Assembly: GCA_028065135.1 (NCBI GenBank) | Contig: JAPTWR010000211.1 | Coordinates: forward strand, 1 to 24,157 | Direction of reading: 5' to 3' | Origin: Acidithiobacillus sp. | GTDB lineage: Bacteria > Pseudomonadota > Gammaproteobacteria > Acidithiobacillales > Acidithiobacillaceae | DNA: 24,157 bases | In this document: piece after piece, positions 1-10,596 of the stretch | Layout of the letters: every line of letters begins with the position of its first letter | Position numbering within the stretch: the stretch's first letter is position 1 | Position numbers and translations under genes: made by a program | The notes under the pieces: model-generated | What the model was told of the DNA's origin: nothing | What the model saw: only the letters and a program-made list of their open reading frames with translations | Databases searched by the model: none

Positions 1-289
1 AATCCATGACGACATCATGGCTGCGGGTCCGGGCCTGCAACTCCGCCACCTCCGGCTCCACACAAAAAAGCCGGGCGATAAACCGCTCAAGATGCGGCGC
101 AAGACATAACAAAAACTCACTCTGGGCCTTATCAGCAGGCTGAGCGCCTGCCGCACGGTAGATTTGCAAATTTTCCGCCAGGGTTTTGTCCTTTTCCGCC
201 AGGGATCGAAGAAATTCTCCATCCAGACGCACAAGACCTTCAGCAGTAAAAAGTTCTTTGTATTCAAAATTAAACTGGTTAAGCACCAT
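1..289 (-). CDS. N-terminal fragment of a protein running off the left edge, possibly a large oxidoreductase
   Basis: Reading the minus strand from an ATG at 289 gives 96 codons without a stop up to the window edge, so only the N terminus is present. The protein begins MVLNQFNFEYKELFTAEGL and continues with a helical, charged stretch containing LAPHLERFIARLFCVEPE. A GGAG lies 3 nt before the ATG, which is close but usable. The pattern (F-x-Y-x-ELF, GL-x-RLD, LAPHLE-x-F) recalls, from memory, the start of large FAD/Fe-S pyridine-nucleotide oxidoreductases of chemolithotrophic proteobacteria. No cofactor motif is visible in the fragment, so that assignment is weak. It is divergent from the metallophosphoesterase gene at 392, with about 100 bp between them. 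Confidence 0.5.
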   Translation of the reverse strand, partial: MVLNQFNFEYKELFTAEGLVRLDGEFLRSLAEKDKTLAENLQIYRAAGAQPADKAQSEFLLCLAPHLERFIARLFCVEPEVAELQARTRSHDVVMD

Positions 290-391
290 GATCTCCAGAG
301 GCATACCGGCAACTACACTGCGGCCAGCTTTCATCAAACTGTCATATTTTGCTGGCAATATGGGGTTATGTCACCTTTTCAGGATGGCCCT

Positions 392-1183
392 ATGGCCCAT
401 TATCGCAGCATATTTTTATCAGACGTCCATCTCGGCACCCGCGGCTGTCAGGCGGAGAGCCTTTTGGACTTTCTTCGCCACAACTCCTGCCAGCAGCTCT
501 ATCTGGTCGGCGACATCATCGATCTGTGGCGCCTCAAAGTGCGCTGGTACTGGCCTCGCAACCATAATACGGTGGTCCAGAAGGTGCTCCGTCTGGCCCG
601 CTCCGGGGTAATAGTACGTTATGTCTGCGGCAATCACGATCCCGTCTACGAGTTGCTCTCCGACTACGTGCAAAACCAGGGCAACGCCCTTGCCCTTGGC
701 GACATTGCCATCCTCCGGGAAGCAGTGCATGAGACCGCCGATGGCAAAAAGCTCTGGGTCATCCATGGTGATCAGTTCGATGCCGCCATGCGTTACGCCA
801 CCTGGCTCATTCGTCTGGGCGATCATGGCTATACCCTGTTGCTCTGGAGCAACCGGCTGCTGCAAAGTGCGTTCCGGCGCCTGGGCCTGCGCCGTCACTG
901 GTCCCTGAGCGCTTACATCAAATACCGAGTAAAAAAAGCGGTGCAGTTTATCAACGACTACGAACACCTGCTGGCCGAAGAAACCTCACGCCGCGGTTAC
1001 GCTGGCGTGATCTGCGGCCATATCCACCATGCCGAGCAAAAAACTATTGACGGCGTCCTCTATTACAACGACGGCGACTGGGTCGAGAGCTGTACCGCGC
1101 TGGTCGAACATACCGACGGGCGCATGGAAATCATCCATTGGCCCATACCCCCCCTGCGTTTTGATCAGCATATTGCCGCATAA
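392..1183 (+). CDS. LpxH-like metallophosphoesterase (UDP-2,3-diacylglucosamine diphosphatase family)
   Basis: A 263-aa calcineurin-like phosphoesterase with the full metal-binding motif set in order: SDVHLG (residues 10-15), GDIIDLW, CGNHD, HGDQFD and GHIHHAE near the C terminus. This arrangement is typical of the YbbF/LpxH branch, whose best-known members cleave UDP-2,3-diacylglucosamine to lipid X in lipid A synthesis at the cytoplasmic membrane. Family members also include phosphoesterases of unknown substrate, so the exact reaction is inferred. The start chosen is the ATG at 392, with AGGA at 381-384 (7 nt spacing). The same frame is open back to 164, but that part lies opposite the leftward gene and does not look like family sequence. 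The stop codon (1181-1183) directly abuts the gyrB stop on the other strand. Confidence 0.85.
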   Translation: MAHYRSIFLSDVHLGTRGCQAESLLDFLRHNSCQQLYLVGDIIDLWRLKVRWYWPRNHNTVVQKVLRLARSGVIVRYVCGNHDPVYELLSDYVQNQGNALALGDIAILREAVHETADGKKLWVIHGDQFDAAMRYATWLIRLGDHGYTLLLWSNRLLQSAFRRLGLRRHWSLSAYIKYRVKKAVQFINDYEHLLAEETSRRGYAGVICGHIHHAEQKTIDGVLYYNDGDWVESCTALVEHTDGRMEIIHWPIPPLRFDQHIAA

Positions 1184-4641
<3,458 letters not shown>

Positions 4642-4642
4642 T

Positions 4643-5740
4643 TCAGAGGCGGACAGGCATAATGATATACAGGGGGTTATCTCCATCTACCGGAGTAAAA
4701 ACAGCGCTGCTGTCGCTATCCTTGACGCGCATCCGCAAATTTTCCTGGGCGAATATCTGGGTGGTATCCGTGAGATAACGACTGTTGAAAGCGATAGTTA
4801 GAGTATCATTCTGGTACTCGACAGGGATTTGGATCTCGCCTTCCTCCTGTTCCTCATTGCAACTGCGCAGGGTCATCTGGTTGTTGCTGAGGTGTAGATG
4901 GGTGGTCGGATTACGGTCGCTCACCAGGACATCGCTTTGTTGCAAGGCGCTTTTGAAAGTCTGGCGATTAAGTATGGCGAAGCGAGGATGTCCTTGAGGA
5001 ATCACCCGCCGGTAATCGGGATATTTGGCGTCGATGAGTTTGCAGGCGAATTGTTGCATGCCATCGTTGAGTAGGAAACCGGTGTCCGACATTTCCAATG
5101 CGATATCACCATCATCGAGAATCCGCAGCAGTTCGAGAACGGCTTTGCGCGGCAGAATGGCCTGGTAGTTTCCGCTTTCCAGACTGTTGGCAAAAGGCAG
5201 GGTCATCATGGCCAGGCGATGACCGTCTGTGGCTACGAGACGCAGTTCCTGGCCTTCGACCTCGATGAGGACGCCGTTCAGAAAGAGCCGCGCATCATTC
5301 TGTGCCATGGTGTTGGCGGTGACGGCAAGCGCTTCGCGAAAGGCTTTGGCATTGCAGTTACCCTGACAACGACTGCTGTGAGTACTGAGATAGGGAAATT
5401 GATCGGCGGGCAACACATGCAGGGTGAAACGACTTTTAGCGGCTTTCAGGAGCAGCTTTTCCCCGTCCTTGTGAAATTCTATGGGTGTGTGTTCGGGTAA
5501 AGCGCGGCAGATGTCATAGAGCTTGCGGGCCGGTACAGCACAGGTGCCTGGAGCATTTACCGGATGATCCAGGTCGGCGGAAAGCTGCACTTCCAGGTCT
5601 GTGGCGACGAATCGGCAATGTTGCCCTGCGGCTTCGATGAGGACATGGGCAAGAATAGGCTGTACCGGTCGCCGGTCGGCAATATTTGCCATATTCGCCA
5701 GAATAGGCAGGAGATCTTCGCGATCTATGGTGATTTTCAT
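4643..5740 (-). CDS. dnaN: DNA polymerase III sliding clamp, beta subunit
   Basis: A 365-aa beta clamp, the ring that tethers polymerase III to DNA and recruits other DNA-processing enzymes. It starts MKITIDREDLLPILANM. It contains the expected three-domain landmarks: PILAHVLIEA in domain 1, FLNGVLIEVEG with RLVATDGHRLA in domain 2, and the terminal YIIMPVRL, which matches the conserved C-terminal clamp ending (xxMPxRL). The length is normal. AGGAG lies about 8 nt upstream of the ATG. It follows dnaA after a 283-bp gap that holds DnaA boxes and an AT-rich stretch, and is followed by recF with a 1-nt gap. Confidence 0.97.
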   Translation of the reverse strand: MKITIDREDLLPILANMANIADRRPVQPILAHVLIEAAGQHCRFVATDLEVQLSADLDHPVNAPGTCAVPARKLYDICRALPEHTPIEFHKDGEKLLLKAAKSRFTLHVLPADQFPYLSTHSSRCQGNCNAKAFREALAVTANTMAQNDARLFLNGVLIEVEGQELRLVATDGHRLAMMTLPFANSLESGNYQAILPRKAVLELLRILDDGDIALEMSDTGFLLNDGMQQFACKLIDAKYPDYRRVIPQGHPRFAILNRQTFKSALQQSDVLVSDRNPTTHLHLSNNQMTLRSCNEEQEEGEIQIPVEYQNDTLTIAFNSRYLTDTTQIFAQENLRMRVKDSDSSAVFTPVDGDNPLYIIMPVRL

Positions 5741-5917
5741 CAGGGTTTGCTCCTTGAGTGCCAGGTCTGAAAGGGGGCTGATCGGGCCGCTTTATATATA
5801 AAATTTATATTTTTCCTTTTAACTACTATTATTATTAATGGCCAGGTAGCTTGTGGAAAGGTGTTATAACCCATTACTCTTGATAGACTAATGGGCTTTG
5901 GCAAGTTGTCGGCAAGT

Positions 5918-5926
5918 TGTGGATAA
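5918..5926 (-). promoter_or_regulatory. DnaA box (perfect, minus strand)
   Basis: TGTGGATAA on the plus strand is the exact complement of TTATCCACA. It ends a tandem GGCAAGTTGT repeat and is followed 11 bp on by a one-mismatch copy (5938-5946), so the two boxes lie 20 bp apart start to start in the same orientation. Confidence 0.8.
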
Positions 5927-5996
5927 GCCGGTATGCTTGGGGATAAAAAAGGGCCCTCTTTTTCATACAGAGTTGGCACATAAGTTATACAGGGCC

Positions 5997-6005
5997 TTAT
6001 CCACA
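5997..6005 (+). promoter_or_regulatory. DnaA box (perfect TTATCCACA)
   Basis: An exact match to the high-affinity DnaA box consensus, lying 18 bp past the end of dnaA. It faces another perfect box on the opposite strand at 5918-5926. Confidence 0.8.
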
Positions 6006-6023
6006 GTTTGTGCGCGTGCTGGA

Positions 6024-7379
6024 TCATGCGCCAAGAATCCGTAGCAGATTGCGGTAATCTTCATCCATCTGGGTGTCTTCCTGACGTAATTTGTCGATCT
6101 GGCGGCAGGCGTGGAGGACGGTGGTATGATCGCGTCCGCCGAAGGCCTCGCCGATTTCCGGCAGGCTATGGTTGGTAAGTTCCTTGGTCAGGCACATGGC
6201 CATCTGGCGCGGTCGGGCGATGTTGCGACTGCGTCGTTTGGACTGCATGTCGGAGCCGCGAATATGAAAATACTCGGCCACGACTTTCTGGATGTTGTCG
6301 AGGCTGACCATGCGCTTCTGCACGTCGATCAGGTCACGCAGGGCCTCCCGGGCGGTATCCAGGTTATAAGGCTTGTGGGTGAAGTTGACATGGGCGATGA
6401 TCCGACGCAGCGCCCCTTCCAGTTCGCGGACATGGGAGCGGATTTTCTCGGCGATGAAAAAGGCCACTTCTTCAGGCAGATCAATGCCGCTTTCTTCCGC
6501 TTTGCAGAGGACAATGGCCATGCGGGTTTCGAGGTCATGGGGTTGGATGGCGACCGTCAGCCCCCAGCCGAAGCGTGATTGCAGGCGCTCTTCCAGGCGA
6601 TCCACCTCTTTTGGGTAGCGGTCGCAGGTGATAATAATCTGCCGACCGCCGTCAAAGAGGGCATTGAAGGTGTGGAAAAACTCTTCCTGGGTACGATCCT
6701 TGCCCGCAAAAAACTGGATGTCGTCGATGAGCAGGGCATCCAGCTTGCGGTAGCGCTGCTTGAAATCATTGATGGTGTTGTGTTGCAGAGAACGCACCAT
6801 GTCCATGATGAAGCCTTCGGAAGTAACGTAGAGCACCTTGGCATCGGCATCGCGTTGGAGAATGGCATTTCCTACCGCTTGCATGAGATGCGTTTTGCCC
6901 AGCCCAACGCCGCCATAGATATACAGAGGGTTGTAGGATTTCCCCGGATTTTTGGCGACCTGCAGGGCCGCTGCCACGGCCAACTGATTGGATTTGCCTG
7001 CGACGTAGGACTTGAAGGAAAAGCCCGGGTTGAGCCGGTTGCCATTGCGAGGATCGGTGATCGCAGTAGTGACTGGAGTAGCCGCCGCCGGGGCTAGGGC
7101 CGCCGCGCCGTCGGTGCTGAGTTCCAGGCGAAGCATCATTCCGGGTGCAAGCTCGCCGAGTACCGTTTCCAGTAGATCTATCAGCCTTTCCCGCACCCAT
7201 TCCATGACGAAGGTATTGGGTGCGAAAAGGTGCAGCTCGTTACCATGCAACTCGCCACGAAGGGGGCGCAGCCAGGTATTGAACTGCTGGGCGGTGGTTT
7301 GTTCTTGCAACTGCACACACAGCGCCGCCCATAAGGCATCGCCGTTGCGCAGCGCGGATGGCGCTGGATGACTACTCAT
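6024..7379 (-). CDS. dnaA: Chromosomal replication initiator protein DnaA
   Basis: A 451-aa initiator ATPase that binds DnaA boxes, opens the origin and helps load the DnaB helicase. Domain I is recognisable at the N terminus (FNTWLRPLRGELHGNEL). A short Ala/Thr/Pro-rich domain II follows. The AAA+ domain has Walker A GGVGLGKT (residues 156-163), Walker B ALLIDDIQFF and the sensor region, and ends with IRSHVRELEGAL. Domain IV carries the DNA-binding helix-turn-helix with NHSLPEIGEAFGGRDHTTVLHA, the family signature. Start ATG at 7379; only a weak AGG precedes it at 6 nt. DnaA boxes on both sides of the gene suggest the usual autoregulation as well as an origin function. Confidence 0.98.
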   Translation of the reverse strand: MSSHPAPSALRNGDALWAALCVQLQEQTTAQQFNTWLRPLRGELHGNELHLFAPNTFVMEWVRERLIDLLETVLGELAPGMMLRLELSTDGAAALAPAAATPVTTAITDPRNGNRLNPGFSFKSYVAGKSNQLAVAAALQVAKNPGKSYNPLYIYGGVGLGKTHLMQAVGNAILQRDADAKVLYVTSEGFIMDMVRSLQHNTINDFKQRYRKLDALLIDDIQFFAGKDRTQEEFFHTFNALFDGGRQIIITCDRYPKEVDRLEERLQSRFGWGLTVAIQPHDLETRMAIVLCKAEESGIDLPEEVAFFIAEKIRSHVRELEGALRRIIAHVNFTHKPYNLDTAREALRDLIDVQKRMVSLDNIQKVVAEYFHIRGSDMQSKRRSRNIARPRQMAMCLTKELTNHSLPEIGEAFGGRDHTTVLHACRQIDKLRQEDTQMDEDYRNLLRILGA

Positions 7380-7954
7380 GCGTAACCTGGTCAGAGGGTC
7401 TAAAGGTGAACAGTGCCGTGCCCTCTGTCGCTACCATGTTCTGTGCCATGCGGTAGCGGAGTGGGCTCACTCCCCGCAACGGGAAGGGCATTTCATCATA
7501 ATTCTCCGTCGATGGAGTATATCCAAGAGTGGCGGTGCATGCCAGCATATCCTCCGCATGGGCGATTTTTCGGCGGAGACGAATTTTCTGATGAAATAGC
7601 GGCATTATCATGCCGTAAACTTGCTATATTTTTTGTAAAATATTGTTTATATAATAGTTTCATTATATTTTTTTGTTTAAAATTATTATGTAATATAATT
7701 TATTAGATGTTTTCTGTATGATTTGTATGATGATTTATACGAATACGATTTTTCTATTAATGAAACGAATTTTGGGCGCGGCACCATGCGCTAGCCGACG
7801 GCGAGACGGTTGTCGGCGGACCAGGTGGCGGCAAAGATGCGGCGAGCCATGACCGGGGCGCTGCTCCGGCGGTAGGAAAAACGCACAAAACAGGCATGGA
7901 CCTGGACGAATCTTAACCGCGCTGACAGCCAAGATCCTGCCCGGCTTGATAAAG

Positions 7955-7963
7955 TTTTCCACA
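7955..7963 (+). promoter_or_regulatory. DnaA-like box, one mismatch
   Basis: TTTTCCACA differs from TTATCCACA at one base. It lies at the edge of the GC-rich island and just before the second AT-rich stretch of the intergenic region. Confidence 0.5.
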
Positions 7964-8115
7964 AAAAGATTAAACGGCAGTTACGTGAACTTGTTCTGAA
8001 TCATGTTTCAGTAGATTGTTTAATTTATTGTATTATATAAATATTTTTTGTTACGTGAAGTGTTCCGTTCGGCGTTGGTACTCCACGGGCATGACGGAAC
8101 GCCTTGGCCAATAAA

Positions 8116-8136
8116 ATATCCACAAAGTTATCCACA
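8116..8136 (+). promoter_or_regulatory. Paired DnaA boxes upstream of nrdD
   Basis: TTATCCACA at 8128-8136 is a perfect DnaA box. ATATCCACA at 8116-8124 differs only at the first base and lies 12 bp upstream in the same orientation. They sit on the other side of dnaA from the 5918-6005 cluster. Confidence 0.75.
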
Positions 8137-8326
8137 GGCTGTTCAGGATCCTTGTTCCAGAAAATCCCCTGCCGGATGAGCGCTGGCAGCGACGGATACA
8201 GGCATTGACAAAGGCGCAATATCTGGTGGAAGATACTAAAAATATATACACATGCCGTTATATTTACATGTGCAGGCTAACCGTCTTTGCTGGATGGAGT
8301 TTTTCACCACATGCGGGGGTATCCTA

Positions 8327-10354
8327 ATGCGCAATACAGACTGGTTTACAGCCGCCGGCGTGGGACCGTTGGTAATTAAGCGAAACGGTACAAGAACACC
8401 TTTCGACCCAAATCGGATTTGCGCAGCCATCACCAGGGCGGGACGTGCGGCGGGTGAATTTGATGCCAGTGTCGCTGGGCGAATTACGGAAGTGGTTTTG
8501 AACAAGTTGCAGCCCCTCGTTATCGACCGTGACCCCACGATTGAGCTGATTCAAGATCATGTCGAATTAACATTGATGGATGAAGGCTTTTACCGCACGG
8601 CCCGCGCCTATATCGCTTACCGTGAACAGCATCAACGCTTGCGCCGGGATCGTCTGACCGCGGTGAATGCCGTTTCCTCGGTAAATGAGTACCTGGATCG
8701 GGAGGATTGGCGAATCAACGCGAATGCCAATCAAGGTTATTCGTTGGGTGGCCTGATTCTGAACGTCGCGGGGAAGGTAACCGCCAATTACTGGCTGAGT
8801 CATGTCTATCCGGATGAAATTGGTGCCGCTCACCGTGAGGCGGACATTCATATCCATGATCTCGATATGCTGGCCGGTTATTGTGCCGGGTGGTCGCTGC
8901 GAACCTTGTTGCATGAGGGTTTTAACGGCGTGCCAGGGAAGGTGGAAGCGGCACCTCCCCGTCATTTGTCCAGTGCGGTGGGGCAAATGGTAAACTTTCT
9001 GGGCACCTTGCAGAATGAATGGGCAGGTGCGCAGGCTTTTAGTTCATTTGATACCTATCTGGCACCGTTTGTCCGCAAGGATGGGCTTTCCTATGACGCG
9101 GTACGCCAGAATATTCAAGAGTTTATTTATAACCTGAACGTGCCTTCCCGCTGGGGAAGCCAGACCCCCTTTACCAACGTAACGTTCGATTGGGTCTGTC
9201 CTGAAGATCTTCGGGAACAGGTTCCGGTCATCGGTGGAAAGGAGATGCCGTTTCACTATGGCGACTTGCAGGTGGAGATGGATTTGATCAACCGCGCCTA
9301 TATCGAGGTGATGAGCGAAGGGGATGCCAAGGGTCGCGTTTTCACCTTCCCCATCCCAACCTACAACATAACCGCTGATTTTTCGTGGGATTCTGAAAAC
9401 GCCGAAAGACTGTTTGCCATGACGGCAAAGTACGGTCTGCCCTACTTTCAGAATTTCATCAATTCTGAACTCCAGCCCAATATGGTGCGCTCTATGTGCT
9501 GTCGGCTCCAACTCGACCTGCGTGAATTGCTCAAACGCGGTAATGGGCTTTTCGGCTCAGCGGAGCAGACGGGTTCCATTGGCGTGGTGACGATTAATTG
9601 CGCCAGATTGGGTTACCTCCATAAAAACGATGGCAATGGTCTCTACCAGCGCATCGATGATCTGTTGGCGTTGGCGAAAAGCAGTCTGGAGATCAAACGT
9701 AAGATCATCCAGCGCCACATGGACACGGGATTGTTTCCCTACTCCAAACGTTATTTGGGCACGCTGCGCAATCATTTTTCTACCATTGGGATTAATGGGG
9801 TCAATGAAATGATCCGCAACCTTACGGAGGATCGGGAGGATATCACAACGACCTGGGGCCATGCGTTCGCCTTGGAATTTTTAGAGTATATCAGGAATCG
9901 CATGATCGCCTTTCAGGAGGAAACAGGTCATATGTACAATCTGGAGGCTACGCCTGCGGAGGGGACTACCTATCGTTTCGCCAAAGAAGATCGCAAGCGA
10001 TTTTCCGATATCTTACAGGCCGGGACGGCGGATAAACCCTATTACACGAATTCTTCGCAACTGCCGGTTGGATTTACGGACGATCCATTTGAGGCATTGG
10101 AACGACAGGAGGCTTTGCAAGCCAAATACACGGGGGGGACCGTTCTTCACCTGTATATGGGCGAACGTCTCGCTAGTGCGGAAAGCTGCAAGCGTCTGGT
10201 GCGGCGCGCGCTGGAGCGATTTCGGTTGCCGTACATTACAGTTACCCCTATTTTTTCCATCTGTCCGGTGCATGGATACCTGGCGGGTGAGCATCCATTT
10301 TGTCCCATCTGTGATCAGGAACGCATCACAGAAAAGCGGCGGCGTTCTGCGTAA
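8327..10354 (+). CDS. nrdD: Anaerobic (class III) ribonucleoside-triphosphate reductase, catalytic part without glycyl-radical domain
   Basis: A 675-aa NrdD, which reduces ribonucleoside triphosphates to deoxy forms under anaerobic conditions. An N-terminal ATP-cone (VIKRNGTRTPFDPNRI and following) is an allosteric domain. The glycyl-radical-enzyme barrel follows, with HIHDLD, the active-site-region MCCRL (residues 390-394), GNGLFGSAEQTGSIGVVTIN and a late FSICPVHGYL. The C-terminal metal-type motif has Cys646, His649, Cys659 and Cys662. The protein stops 13 residues after that motif, where a normal NrdD would continue into the RVxGY glycyl-radical loop. That loop is encoded by the next gene instead. 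The start ATG at 8327 follows GGGGG at 8315-8319 (7 nt). An earlier in-frame ATG at 8252 lacks a ribosome site and precedes the conserved domain. It is the first gene of an apparent four-gene operon. Confidence 0.95.
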   Translation: MRNTDWFTAAGVGPLVIKRNGTRTPFDPNRICAAITRAGRAAGEFDASVAGRITEVVLNKLQPLVIDRDPTIELIQDHVELTLMDEGFYRTARAYIAYREQHQRLRRDRLTAVNAVSSVNEYLDREDWRINANANQGYSLGGLILNVAGKVTANYWLSHVYPDEIGAAHREADIHIHDLDMLAGYCAGWSLRTLLHEGFNGVPGKVEAAPPRHLSSAVGQMVNFLGTLQNEWAGAQAFSSFDTYLAPFVRKDGLSYDAVRQNIQEFIYNLNVPSRWGSQTPFTNVTFDWVCPEDLREQVPVIGGKEMPFHYGDLQVEMDLINRAYIEVMSEGDAKGRVFTFPIPTYNITADFSWDSENAERLFAMTAKYGLPYFQNFINSELQPNMVRSMCCRLQLDLRELLKRGNGLFGSAEQTGSIGVVTINCARLGYLHKNDGNGLYQRIDDLLALAKSSLEIKRKIIQRHMDTGLFPYSKRYLGTLRNHFSTIGINGVNEMIRNLTEDREDITTTWGHAFALEFLEYIRNRMIAFQEETGHMYNLEATPAEGTTYRFAKEDRKRFSDILQAGTADKPYYTNSSQLPVGFTDDPFEALERQEALQAKYTGGTVLHLYMGERLASAESCKRLVRRALERFRLPYITVTPIFSICPVHGYLAGEHPFCPICDQERITEKRRRSA

Positions 10355-10373
10355 CTTATAAAAGGAGAATATT

Positions 10374-10586
10374 ATGTATCCTGAGATAGCCAACGAAAGA
10401 TTAATAGAAGTTGAATTGAGTGATAGCGAAAGGCAACCCTGTGAGGTTTGGACAAGGGTTATGGGATATCATCGCCCGACCTCGTCGTTTAATATCGGTA
10501 AGCAGGGAGAGCATTTGGAACGTAAATATTTCATCGAGACCAAGCGTTTTGATGGGGGCGGCGCTCCATCGACTCATTATAATTGA
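10374..10586 (+). CDS. Stand-alone glycyl-radical domain of the anaerobic ribonucleotide reductase
   Basis: A 70-aa protein whose centre matches the C-terminal glycyl-radical loop of fused NrdD enzymes: Cys23, then EVWTRVMGYHRPTS, N, GK and an ERKYF end. Gly31 in RVMGY is the predicted radical carrier. In ordinary NrdD this segment follows the CxxC motif on the same chain. Here it has its own ATG with a strong AAAGGAG at 10361-10367 (6 nt spacing), 19 nt after the nrdD stop. It is in a different frame from nrdD, and an in-frame stop at 10359-10361 lies just before it, so a simple sequencing frameshift does not explain the split. About 20 charged residues precede the loop and a short GGG-containing tail follows; both have no obvious counterpart in fused enzymes and could serve docking. 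NrdG would have to activate it bound to NrdD. Confidence 0.88.
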   Translation: MYPEIANERLIEVELSDSERQPCEVWTRVMGYHRPTSSFNIGKQGEHLERKYFIETKRFDGGGAPSTHYN

Positions 10587-10596
10587 CAATAAATCA

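Larger units (their letters stand above)
5741..6023. other. dnaA-dnaN intergenic region: DnaA-box cluster with AT-rich stretch (origin-like)
   Basis: No gene is supported here. Two perfect DnaA boxes (TTATCCACA) point towards each other: 5997-6005 on the plus strand and 5918-5926 on the minus strand. Weaker copies are at 5938-5946 (minus, TTATCCCCA), 5985-5993 (plus, TTATACAGG) and 5852-5860 (minus, CTTTCCACA). A tandem 11-bp repeat (GGCAAGTTGTC/G) occupies 5900-5920 and runs into the 5918 box. 5791-5840 has only 5 G/C in 50 bases and could be an unwinding element. An A-run, GGGCCC and a T-rich run occur at 5945-5963. The combination resembles the dnaA-dnaN part of bacterial origins; activity is inferred. 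Confidence 0.7.
7380..8326. other. dnaA-nrdD divergent intergenic region: probable oriC, no supported gene
   Basis: About 950 bp without a convincing gene. From left to right there are small perfect hairpins at 7458-7473 (GGAGTG/CACTCC) and 7600-7615 (CGGCAT/ATGCCG). A very AT-rich block follows: 17 G/C in the 120 bases 7621-7740, including tandem TGTATGAT at 7715-7731. Next is a GC-rich island at about 7772-7950, then a DnaA-like box TTTTCCACA (7955-7963). A second AT-rich stretch is at 8010-8052. A direct repeat TTACGTGAA lies at 7981-7989 and 8051-8059, and an inverted repeat GTTCCGT/ACGGAAC at 8062-8068/8094-8100. A perfect DnaA box is at 8128-8136 with a one-mismatch copy at 8116-8124. 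Genes diverge from this region on both sides. This makes it the likeliest origin core, perhaps acting with the dnaA-dnaN cluster. Promoters for dnaA and nrdD must also lie here, but I could not place them confidently. Confidence 0.65.

Noticed and set aside
164..391. Possible 76-residue N-terminal extension of the metallophosphoesterase
   Set aside because: It overlaps the leftward gene at 1-289, is not family-like, and the ATG at 392 has a good ribosome site.
5740..6027. A 95-codon minus-strand frame between dnaA and dnaN
   Set aside because: It consists of translated DnaA boxes and AT-rich DNA, and has no ribosome site.
7372..7611. A 79-codon minus-strand frame ending over the dnaA start
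   Set aside because: No ribosome site or recognisable motif; it lies in the origin gap, where hairpins and promoters explain the sequence better.
7735..7962. A 75-codon minus-strand frame in the GC-rich island
   Set aside because: It starts at a GTG inside a DnaA-like box without a ribosome site, and no domain is recognised. Another frame of the same strand (ending VMARRIFAATWSADNRLAVG) looks more protein-like but has no usable start.
8200..8250. FNR or NrdR operator and a sigma-70 promoter before nrdD
   Set aside because: TTGACA at 8205-8210 has no -10 at proper spacing (GATACT is 21 nt away), and no TTGAT-N4-ATCAA or NrdR-box match is good enough.
10355..10373. Sequencing frameshift as the cause of the nrdD split
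   Set aside because: The gap has a strong ribosome site and ATG, plus an in-frame stop upstream of the small gene, so one indel would not restore a fused chain cleanly. Reads should still be checked.
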